DNA of 64,000 nt from Mimachlamys varia. Lineage: Eukaryota > Mollusca > Bivalvia > Pectinida > Pectinidae. The DNA is taken from assembly GCA_947623455.1 (NCBI GenBank), contig OX392534.1, positions 10,488,001 through 10,552,000 on the forward strand, written 5' to 3'. The position numbers were made by a program, and so were the translations under genes. This document shows positions 12,701 to 24,700 of this stretch, piece after piece; the first letter of the stretch is position 1; each line of letters begins with the position of its first letter. The notes beneath the pieces were generated by a model, which saw nothing but the letters and a program-made list of their open reading frames with translations, made no database searches and was not told the DNA's origin.

Positions 12701-15700
12701 TCCACTTGTCCAGGTCCTCCACGATACGTAACAAAGGAGGGCTCGTCATAGATCGCTGGACAGTAAACACCAGACTACTGGGGTATACCTGTGTGTTATA
12801 TTGTAAAACATTACATCGTATGAGATTCGCTGAGGAATCCTTTTTACATTATCATTTACAGTATGTACTTTAACCGTGCTTAACATAATCCATAAGACAT
12901 AGACAGACAACTGTTGGAATTCAACAACCCTGTAGGACAAAAGAAGACACGTTTTCAGATGAGATGCTCTTAAATATGTAGTTTGATGAAATAACCGAAC
13001 TCAAAATCCATTACACTAGGAGCAACTATGAACATAGCACTATGAACAAAGGAAATATTTACATTGAAACGTTTGACAAATTACAACAGCATATGACCAG
13101 ATGTTCCGGAGGAGTAAGTGTGTTCTGCGTAATGGCCGACACTCTCAATATAATTGTTTGTCATATGAGGAGTGTACCTCATTTTGACTGCGTATACGTT
13201 AGCGCTCCATATTGAATATGTTCGTTGCCAACTGCTGGCATACTACCGTATACGCAATCAAAATGAAGTACAATCCTTATATACACATTATCAATTTTCA
13301 ATTGTTATATGGAGAAAAAAAACATTCGAAGCGTGTTGCTGCCATGGTAACTACGATGGCCGTGGTTGCTAAATCCCACTGAATATTCAGCAATATATCA
13401 ATAAGTTTTGAAAATACACAATGAACAACACCATTTTTATACATTACATCATTTATAAATTTGGTATTTAACAACATAATTAGCGCTTCGAATTTATTTC
13501 TTTACTTATAACAGTCGTTATGTACACTCATTGATACAGTGATCTGGTTGTGGCTTCAGGGCGTGACTGCAGGGCGCCGCCATCTTCGCATCATTGGAAT
13601 CAAATATTTTCCAGAAGCCATTTAATGTATAATCAGACGAAATAGATTCCCTATAGGTTCCATGTTTCAAAATCTTTAAGGAACCAAGCAATGACCGTCA
13701 GGGAACAGTTATTGCTCCGAGGTGTGAACGAGGCCATATTGAAATACATATCAATCCGTCGAGCCTTTTCACATTGCGTATACGCTGATTTATTCGCAGT
13801 CAGAGTTTCCTAAGCTCGAAGAAGGGAGAGTTGTAAATATATTCAAGTAAACGCCAAGTCATCAAAGTGCGAACCAAGTCATCAATCTCAATCACAACAA
13901 ATAAGCACACGTATGAACATATTCAACAACGTCCATCTTAATATCTCTCAGGATACAAATAGATCTCAATGTAACCAGGATGGCGACCATAGTCCTTATC
14001 ACCTGCATCTCTCTAATCTCGTTGTAAGATATGATTACACAGGTGACCCCAAACCTTCTTCTTGCTCGGTCGAGGGATCAAGCCCTGGCCGTCTTGCTGT
14101 AGGGCGAGTCTGATTTACCAATAGACATAGAAAGGGTTTCATTGGTAGCCTTTTGTATGCTGGTGAATAATGTATCAAACCCAACTAAATGAAAGGGTAT
14201 CTTATACAATGTATATTCAAAAAGAAAAGCGAGCTTTTAGATAAAAAAAATGCTAACCTGGCCGATTCCAAAGCTGTGAACATTTTGCGTGCTGATGTTA
14301 GGATACACATGTAAAATATGTTCGACCTCGTGCTGGAAGGATGCGATGAGGGCGTCTTTTTCCTGTGGTGTTCGGTTTGTTAATACATGACATGGTACTA
14401 GTACTGTCATCTCGTGTCTGTGGGGAGGAATACAATCATGTAGATCTCTTAAATACTCAGTAACCAAATATACATCGATCAGAACATGTTATATCAGTAG
14501 CACTGGAAGTATAAAACCGCATAGAGTAAACTGTCACTTTCTATGTCGAAATAGTTAAGTTTAAGTAAGTAAGTTGCGGTAACACCTATACATAAGATAC
14601 ATGAAAAAGTCTTAGCTACAAATAGAATGTCTCGTTCATTTTAATACCAATAAAATATTTGGAATTGAAAGCACATTTCAACGCTAAAAACGGAAACTGA
14701 ATAGTGTTACCTTTCCGGAAGTAAAGCATCTGTTGTACAATGAGCGAGCTTGTGTGACCAACCACAGTTAGGCAGCCAGTTACAAACGCTCTGTGTGAGA
14801 CTGAAACACAATATACATTACAGATATAAGTAAACGTAATTCACATAAACTAAAGGTGATGGCATGTAAAACATGCTGCACACAGTCCGTGTCACAACAA
14901 GTAACTACCCAAAATATATACCAGGCGAAGTAGGTGATCACAAGCTTTCTTTGGGAGGTCAAATTTACACAGTAAATGTTGTCACTATACTTTACAAAGT
15001 ACAGTAAATGTTGTCGCTATACTTAGTCTTGCAAATGCTACTGATTGAATGTAGATACGTGGATTTATTCTGACAACATACATAAGATATGTACATGATT
15101 TCTATCCTTTGGTAGTCAGCTCGTTATAAACCTATCAAAATAATTAAAATTTCACAGCTTGATTTTCTCCTTGAAACAGTACTTTTGTGGCTGATTTTTC
15201 CAATGTTCATCAAGTTGAATAAAGATTGAATGAATTGCGCTCTTCTCCAATAGACCTGGATACTATTGAAAAGGTATAAGTATATACATGTATACCTGTA
15301 TATAATCACTCACTTTTGATGACAGGACCTGGGACAGATTTGGTAGAAACTTCCCTGATAGTACAGGTTATCTATAGAGTAACGTTTTCCTCCTAGTGTG
15401 ATCCAAACACGACCCGCATCCACGTCTGTACGCAGCTGGTCATAGTACATCCCTAGGTCAAGGTCACTGTCCGCGGACTGCCACACCATGAACGGTAGAT
15501 ACGTCTGGAATATAGGGAATCAAGGAAGTGTTTTGTATGAAGATTGATAAACATGAGGAAAACTGGTACTGGTATACCCTATAAACGGGAGACAAACTGG
15601 ATACTGCTATACTCTATAAACGGGAGACAAACTGGATACTGCTATACCCTATAAACGGGAGACAAATTGGATACTGATATACCCTATAAACGGGAGACAA

Positions 15701-18700
15701 ATTGGATACTGATATACCCTATAAACGGGAGACAAATTGGACACTGATATACCCTATAAACGGGAGACAAACTGGATACTTCTACATCGTATGCCATATA
15801 AACTGGAGAAAATCTGGATACTGCTATGCCATATAAACATGAGACAAATTGGATACGCTTATACCACATAAACGAGGACAAACTGGATACTGCTATAATA
15901 CCATACATATAAGGCAGGAATGTTTTTATAAAACCTGTTAAAATAAAGAAACGATCTGTTAGAAAAAGGAAAAGAGAAGAAGAATGGTGTGGGATCAGCC
16001 ACACGAGAACATCTGAAAAAGAACATGTCAGGTAAGGGGTGGTTGCACACTGATTAAACTACAGATCGTCACTATACACTACGCTATGCTATGGGTAGTG
16101 TATTGTGAAGATCTGTATTTTAATCAGATAGGGTGAAGCACAGGTCAAACTACTATAGATGTTTATATAATGAGCAGCATTTTGAATTAAAAAAATCAAT
16201 TATGTAGAATGTACTTAATGGCATGTAAAAGGTGAGGTGGAAATACCTGATAGGGCTGTACATCCGTTAGAGTCTGAGCGATGGAGGGAGTAAAGTATCG
16301 GTCAACGAGAGACTGGACAGCACGCACAATATCCTCTCTGGCCGTCAATGGACTGGTCAGCAGTAGTTGCTCAAAGTCCATCATCGATACGGTCAGAACA
16401 ACCTGCAAACTTCATGGAAATTTTGCACGTGCTTAAGTATAGTTATTGGATAATTAACAGTCTACACTGATCTTCACTCGATAACCATTGTTCCGCTTCG
16501 CGTTTGAAGCAATTTACCTCGTCCTCAATTGGATGATCTCATAAACTAAACAAAATAAAGGGTGTATCCTTAAATGAATTAGCTAGTGGAATGTGTATTA
16601 TTAAAATAGCTAAATCATCATATATTTAATAATACACAAAGCAACTAGAAAAATAAACGTTAGAATATAATGGGCAAGCTCGACATTTATTTAACATGGT
16701 TTGGGAGTTTAAAATCCTGGAATGAGAAATGCAATAAAGGAATTGTCCAATATATCCAAAGATATTATGTATTTTGTAGTGTATGTATGATTTTATACTG
16801 AGCGAATATATATATCCGGTCCGGAATATTCCGACCGTCCTGATCCTGTCATTATACACGCCTACAATGTACTTCCGGTAATAAAAGATGGCAGCTACAT
16901 GTGCTTACGCTTGACTGCTTTGTTTATCACCCATCATCGGGTTACTGCAACATTTCCCGTACACTATAATTGGCGACGAGGACGGTCCAAATACCCATTG
17001 CAACGATGGCGGTATTATTAACTGATGTACACGCAGTTCCATGCTTTGATACGTCCGAGACGAGTGGTATTGGCGCTCGGTGGAAAAGATGGATACGTGC
17101 ATTCGAGTTGTACGCTGATGGGAAAGGTGTCACAGATAACGGCCAGAAAAGAGCTTTACTGCTGCATACTGCGGGAATGTCGGTGCAGGACATTTTCTAT
17201 ACGCTGCCGGAAGGAGAAGGGGACAATCCGTACGAGAAAACGGTAAACGCATTACAGCGGTACTTCACCCCCCAGGCAAATTTACCCTTTGAAAGGCACG
17301 TGTTCAGATCTATGGAACAACAGAGTAATGAAACCATTGAACAGTTTATCACGAGGCTTAGACAGAAAGCAGAGACTTGTGAATTTGGCGATAATAACGC
17401 GATCGACGAACAGATACGAGACCAGGTTATCGAGAAATGCGGTTCTCATCATTTACGAAGAAAATTGTTGGAAAAGGGGAGAGGACTCACCCTAGCTCAG
17501 GTAAGAGATGTTGCCAGAGCATTAGAACAATCTGAAAAACAAGCAAAGTCAATTGAAGGGGTCAGACATGAAGTTAATAAACTGACAGTTCGGAAAAAAA
17601 CCCCAAGGTGCCTCACGTCCGGTCAAAACCGACAAAACGACTAGTGTAATTTGTTACAACTGTGGCAAGGAGGGACACACTGTGAGAGACAAAGAATGTC
17701 CAGCTAGAGACAAGCAATGTCGATGGTGTAAAAAGATTGGACACTTCGAGAAAAAGTGTAAAGGGAAACAGAAAAATTATAAGAGGCATGTGAGACAGCT
17801 CAATGCAGACACTAGTAATACCGGTACCAGAGACACTAACACTAGTGCGGAGTCGACAGACCATTATGCTTTCAGTGTTGTGAACTGTATGAACACTGAC
17901 GACCAAGGAATCAGCATTAAAGTTGGAGGTGTAGCCATGACAGTGGTAATAGATTCTGGTGCAAGCTGTAACATAGTAGACAGGAGGCAGTGGGAGCACC
18001 TGAAGAAAACCGGTGTTAAATGTATATCAACCAAAGGACAGAAGGCTCTATACGCGTATGGTGGTAAGGAACAGTTGAAGGTAGCAGGAACATTTACGAC
18101 AACTGTTCAACATGAAGATACAGTGTTGTCTGATGTGGAGTTTGTGGTGTTCGAGGGTCAAGGTCAGTCACTTTTGGGAAAAGAGACAGCGACGAAGCTA
18201 GGGGTACTTCGCGTAGGCCCAGCCAACATAAACTCTCTTACCGACTCGATTACGGCTAACGGCCAGAGTCTCGAAAAGAAACTTTCATCGAAATACCCAG
18301 AGTGTTTCAAGGGACTGGGTAAACTGAAAGATTATCAACTTGTGGTACCAGTTGATCCGAGTGTGGAACCTGTCGCGCAACAACTACGTCGCGTACCGTA
18401 TAACCTTCGCGAAAGGTTAGAGAGAAAACTTGATGAACTTGAACGACTCGATATCATCGAAAAAACAAGTGGACCAAGTTCATGGGTATCGCCTGTAGTG
18501 GTTGTGCCCAAGTCGGACAGTGATATTAGACTATGTGTTGACATGAGACAGGCCAACACTGCGGTGAAGCGAGAACGTCATCCGATTCCTACTGTTGACG
18601 AAGTGTTGCAGGACTTGAACAACAGTAAAATATTCACTAAGCTTGACATAAAGTGGGCATACCACCAGATAGAACTTTCACCTGAGTCCAGAGACATCAC

Positions 18701-21700
18701 AACCTTTGTAACACATAAGGGCTTGTACAGATACAAGAGACTTTTATTTGGCATCAGTTGTGCACCTGAAATGTACCAGAAAGTAATGCAACAGGTCCTT
18801 CAAGGGTGCGAGGGTGTTGAAAATATTATGGATGAAATTATTGTGCATGGTGCGAATGAAGCTGAACACGATGAGAGAGTTGAGAGAGCTATTTGTGTTT
18901 TGCATGATGCAGGTCTTACTTTGAACAAAATCAAATGTAAATTTAGCATGCCTAAACTAGAGTTTATGGGACATGTGTTGTCTGAACGTGGCATTGGACC
19001 AGCCGAGGTCAAGGTCAAAGCTGTTGTCGATGCTCGGGAACCGGGAAACGCGAGCGAGGTAAAGAGTTTTCTAGGATTGGTAAGTTACAGTTCACGGTTC
19101 ATTCCTGAACTAGCCACTGTATCCGCTCCGCTCCGCAAATTGACCAAGAAAAATGAACCGTTTGTGTGGGGTCGCGAAGAGCAACAAGCGTTTGACACTT
19201 TGAAGCAGAGTCTAAGCGAGGCTGAGACGCTGGGCTATTACGATAAGAATGCACGGACGCAGGTTATCACGGATGCTAGCCCATTCGGTCTTGGTGCTGT
19301 GTTGGTTCAACAGCAAGGTGATGAGTATCGTGTCATATGTTACGCGAGCAGAAGTTTGACGGATACTGAGCGTCGCTACTCGCAGACAGAGCGCGAAGCG
19401 TTGGCTATCGTTTGGGCATGTGAACGGTTTCACGTCTATTTGTACGGGACAGATTTTGAACTGTTGACCGACCATAAACCTTTGGAGTGTATATACAGCA
19501 CAAAGTCGAAACCGTGTGCGAGAATCGAACGGTGGGTGTTGCGAATGCAGCCATACAGGTATTCGGTGCGATACATTCCTGGCCCGAATAATATTGCAGA
19601 TGCATTGTCAAGATTACTGGCAAAGTCAGACCCCGGTAAGCAGGTTGATAGCAAGACTGATTCTTACATCCGTTTCGTGGCAAGCGAATCTACACCAGTC
19701 GCTATGACTACCAGAGAAGTAGAGCGCGCGTCTGAAAATGATCCAGAGCTTCGGGATATCAGAAAGAGGCTGACTACAGGTCAATGGCATCTTTGTCCGT
19801 TCAAAGAATATTTACCAGTTAGGAACGAGCTATCGGCTATTGGAATGCTGGTTCTCCGGGGAACTAGGCTTGTCATTCCCAAACAACTCAGAGGTCGCGT
19901 ATTGGCGTTAGCTCACGAGGGACATCCTGGTATGGTAGGGATGAAACAAAGGCTACGTACCAAGGTATGGTGGCCAGGCATTGACAAAGAGGTAGAGAAA
20001 CATTGTAAGTGTTGCTACGGATGTCAGTTGGTTAGCCAACCACAAAAACCCGAACCTTTGTCACGTACAGAGCTTCCGTCGTTACCTTGGCAACACTTAG
20101 CAGCAGATTTGTTGGGACCCTTGCCGACAGGGGACTACATTTTTGTACTGGTTGATTATTACAGCCGATGGGTCGAGGCTGAGGTCACAAAATCAACAAC
20201 ATCCGAAAAGATCACCAAGATCTTGTCAAAGATTTTTGTTACTCATGGTTTACCTAGTTCGATTCAGACGGACAATGGTCCGCAATTTGTGAGTAGTCAT
20301 TTTCAAGATTTCATGCAAGAACATGGCATTGTTCATCATAGAACGACACCATTATGGCCGCAGGCAAATGGTCAAGTAGAGAGACAGAATCGCTCTATAA
20401 TGAAGCGTGTTCGAATTGCGCAAGCCAATGGTCGTGATTGGAAGTCTGATCTAGAGACATATCTTATGATGTATAAAAGTACTCCACATACGGTTACGGG
20501 AGTTAGTCCAGCAAAGATGTTGTTCGGTAGGGAATTGCGAACGAAACTACCCGAATTACACGAGTTCGGAGTTGACGACATTGATGTTGAGGTCAGAGAT
20601 CGCGATTGCGAAAGGAAAGAGCGTGGAAAAATGTACTCTGACAAAAAGCGTGGTGCTGTAGAGAATGATCTCAAAGCAGGAGATCAAGTACTAGTTCGGC
20701 AGGAGAAACAGAACAAGTTCTCCACAACTTTCAATCCAAACCCGTTCCAAGTGGTGGAAAAGAATGGGAATAGTGTTCTTGTTCAGTCGGAGGAAGGGGT
20801 TAGGTATAGGCGCAATAGTTCACATCTCAAGAAGTTCGAACAGGATAATCAAGTTGATATGAATAGCCAAGTTTTCGAGCCGATTTTGAGTTCGAAGCCA
20901 GACTCGTATTCCGACTCGCGAGAAACAAACAACACTGTTCCAGATGTTGATGCTTTGTTGTCGGGCGAAACAGTTGAGTTGAGTCCTGAGAGTGGATCTA
21001 GTGAGTTAAGTGGTAATGTTGAGTCCAGGGAATATGAGAGACCAGTCAGAACTAGGTCTATGCCAGCAAAATTTAAAGATTATGTGATGAATTGAAGATT
21101 GTATATAGACAGGTGTTGTATTCTGATTTATCGTTAAAAGTTGATGTTGCTTAACAGTTAAAGCAGAAGTTCAACAATTCTTTCAGTGAGAATTTATATT
21201 GGACTTTCATTATTCCTGACATTGATAATTTTAGGTATTTCTAGTCCAGTATAATGTGCCAATAATTATATTACTGCAATGGAATTTCAGTCAGTTATTT
21301 TAAGATTTTATTTCCATGATGAAGTTCATATGTTCAACAAGTTAATAATCATTACATGTGTCCATCTAAAAAAGGGAGGGATGTAGTGTATGTATGATTT
21401 TATACTGAGCGAATATATATATCCGGTCCGGAATATTCCGACCGTCCTGATCCTGTCATTATACACGCCTACAATGTACTTCCGGTAATAAAAGATGGCA
21501 GCTACATGTGCTTACGCTTGACTGCTTTGTTTATCACCCATCATCGGGTTACTGCAACATTTCCCGTACACTATATATTTGACAAAAGAACAAGAATTAG
21601 TCCCAAACATTGACTAAAGTCCCAACCCATCACTGAGCTTACTTTGTGAAGTGTCGTTTCCGCCTAGGTCTGCTGTAGCCAGTGTAAGTCTGCATTCCTA

Positions 21701-24700
21701 CATCTACAGAAAGGCTATCCAACACGTGTGTCAAGTGCTGCAGGGAGTTGGAAATAGACGGATCCCGCAGGGTCCCTTGGAGGGTAAATGTTACCTTAGT
21801 ACCAATTGTCAGGTTATCCTAAAATTTAATTTTGTGAATACATATTAAGATTAACCTTCAAATCAATCCTAAATCGGTAAAAGACATAGAATGGCTTAAA
21901 GTTAAAAGCTTAATTTGTGTATACTATCTGATATTCAGTTTGTCAAGATCGTCTTATAAGGAAGCAAAAAACATAACTTTAGGCTTTCAAGTGTAGACAT
22001 GATTTGCAAACTTATTCTTATATCAGAAAATGCAAAAGCGGGTAAAATAGTAAGCAAGATTGGTGTCGGTTATACGATGTTGATTACTTTGACATACAAG
22101 TATCTTGGGTGTATCAAGTGTACCTGCTCATAGCTGAATCCGAAAGTAGCCTTATCTGAGAAGTGAGGCAGGGCGGCTTTGACCTTGAGCTTGACCTCTG
22201 TAACCACTTGATTCTGGTCAGTCATACTAAGCTTACTGTATAACCCCAAACATGGGAAATACACCGCTGCCTCGAATCTATAACAAAAAGTATCGAAGGT
22301 TTAATCTATACACGACAAATGACGAATAACGATTATCAAGGAAAAACGTTTGCCTTTGATGAGCAAAGACCGACTGATCTCTTTGTCAATCTAAGGCCGA
22401 CTGGTCCCTTTGTCAAGCTAAGGCCGACTGGTCCCCTTGTCAAGCTATGACAGACTGGTCCCTTTGTCCAGCTATGACCGACTGGTCCCTTTGTGAAGCT
22501 ATGACCGACTGGTCCCTTTGTCCAGCTATGACCGACTGGTCCCCTTTGTCAATCTATGACCGACTGGTCCCCTTTGTCAATCTATAACCGACTGGTCCTT
22601 TGGTCAAGCTATGACCGACTGGCCCCTTTACCGAGCTATGACCGACTGGCCCCTTTGTCAAGCTATGACCGACTGGCCCCTTTGTCCAGCTATGACCGAC
22701 TGGCCCCTTTGTCAATCTATGACCGACTGGTCCCTTTGTGAAGCTATGACAGACTGGTCCCTTTGTGAAGCTATGACAGACTGGTCCCTTTGTCCAGCTA
22801 TGACCGACTGGCCCCTTTGTCCAGCTATGACCGACTGGCCCCTTTGTCAATCTATGACCGACTGGTCCCTTTGTGAAGCTATGACCGACTGGTCCCTTTG
22901 TGAAGCTATGACAGACTGGTCCCTTTGTCAATCTATGACCGACTGGCCCCTTTGTCCAGCTATGACCGACTGGCCCCTTTGTCAATCTATGACCGACTGG
23001 TCCCTTTGTGAAGCTATGACCGACTGGTCCCTTTGTGAAGCTATGACCGACTGGTCCCTTTGTGAAGCTATGACAGACTGGTCCCTTTGTCAATCTATAA
23101 CCGACTGGTCCTTTGGTCAAGCTATGACCGACTGGCCCCTTTATCGAGCTATGACCGACTGGTCCCTTTGTCAATCTATGACCGACTGGTCCCTTTGTGA
23201 AGCTATGACAGACTGGCCCCTTTGTCAATCTATAACCGACTGGCCCCTTTGTCAAGCTATGACAGACTGGCCCCTTTGTCAATCTATAACCGACTGGCCC
23301 CTTTGTCAAGCTATGACCGACTGGTCCCTTTGTCAATCTATAACCGACTGGTCCCTTTGTCAAGCTATGACCGACTGGTCCCTTTGTCAAGCTATGACCG
23401 ACTGGCCCCTTTGTCAATCTATAACCGACTGGTCCCTTTGTGAAGCTATGACCGACTGGTCCCTTTGTGAAGCTATGACAGACTGGCCCCTTTGTCAATC
23501 TATAACCGACTGGTCCTTCGGTCAAGCTATGACCGACTGGCCCCTTTATCGAGCTATGACCGACTGGCCCCTTTGTCCAGCTATGACAGACTGGTCCCTT
23601 TGTCAATCTATGACCGACTGGTCCCTTTGTCAATCTATAACCGACTGGCCCCTTTGTCAAGCTATGACCGACTGGTCCCTTTATCGAGCTATGACCGACT
23701 GGTCCCTTTGTAAAACTCTGACAGTCTGGTCCCTTTATCAAGCTAAGGCCGACTGGCCCCTTTATCGAGCTATAGACCGACTGGTCCCTTTGTAAAACTC
23801 TGACAGTCTGGTCCCTTTATCAAGCTAAGGCCGACTGGCCCCTTTGTCGGGCGTTTGCATAACTTATAAGCAGACAAGTTATTGACACCTTTATTACGTG
23901 CATTGTCCGTGTACAAATTGAAGTAAATCACGTAAGTCACAAATATACTAAATGTTTTCGACGACAGAAGGTTTTGTTTCAGTTGATTGGGGACAGTTTG
24001 TTATGCCGAGATAAATATCCAATTCAATATGAACCAGAAAATACATTTCATATTTGCAGCAACATCATATTTGCATAGTACTTCCAAAGATTGCAAAGTA
24101 ACACATTTAACATTTCATATTCTATGAGATATTGACTTTGAAAATGAATTCAAGAATATATACAGTTTATCTTGTCCATGCAAGACATTAGATTACAGGA
24201 GCCTTCCTTAAACGAACTTAGCTGTAGAAAGGACGTTTAACATCATAACATTAGACTAAAATACAAGATTGTTGTAAAATCTTTTGAAGTTGATGAATAA
24301 TAATAAATGCACAAATTACACATCAAAATTCACAAAAAGAAACAACGGCACTCAAATTATATACATTTGTAGAAATATATTGGGCTTTTCTTAATAATAA
24401 AATAGAGTTTAATTTCATATTTTGAATTCGATAAGGTAAACAGCAGAACAAAAAATAACATATCACTGGTTATCACGGATCATTTTTACAAGTTTAATTA
24501 ATGCAAAAAAAATACCTTTCCGGTAGATACGCCTCCTCCGAGCACTCATAGTCACTGTTACCATGGTAACCATCCCACCTACATTCATCCCTGATATTGC
24601 ACTCAGCGCTGTTAGAACTGGACATACAAAATAAAAAAAAGTCTAAATACACATGTTTCCTAGCGTGACATAATCACACGACAGATTGGATTTTGGCCAA

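Larger units (their letters stand above)
16775..21575 (+). mobile_element. Complete Ty3-type (mag-like) LTR retrotransposon
   Basis: A 4.8-kb element with two 194-bp LTRs that I find identical base for base, flanked by the 5-bp direct repeat TATTT (16770-16774 and 21576-21580). Order is LTR, primer site, gag, pol (protease, RT, RNase H, integrase), polypurine tract, LTR, and no envelope gene. RT before integrase marks Ty3 (Metaviridae-type) rather than copia. A tRNA-Ser primer site is typical of the mag lineage. It lies antisense to the host gene in the B3-A4 intron and lengthened that intron from about 430 nt to 5.2 kb. Identical LTRs mean a recent insertion. Confidence 0.95.

Noticed and set aside
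16970..17005. TTG start for gag at 16970
   Set aside because: It would overlap the primer binding site; ATG at 17006 is the natural start.
18335..20674. Minus-strand ORFs inside the retrotransposon
   Set aside because: Shadows of the pol frame without motifs.
22554..23795. Long ORFs on both strands with nonapeptide repeats
   Set aside because: They follow from a 27-nt tandem repeat without stops; both strands are open, and flanking exons splice in frame without them. Kept only as a finding.
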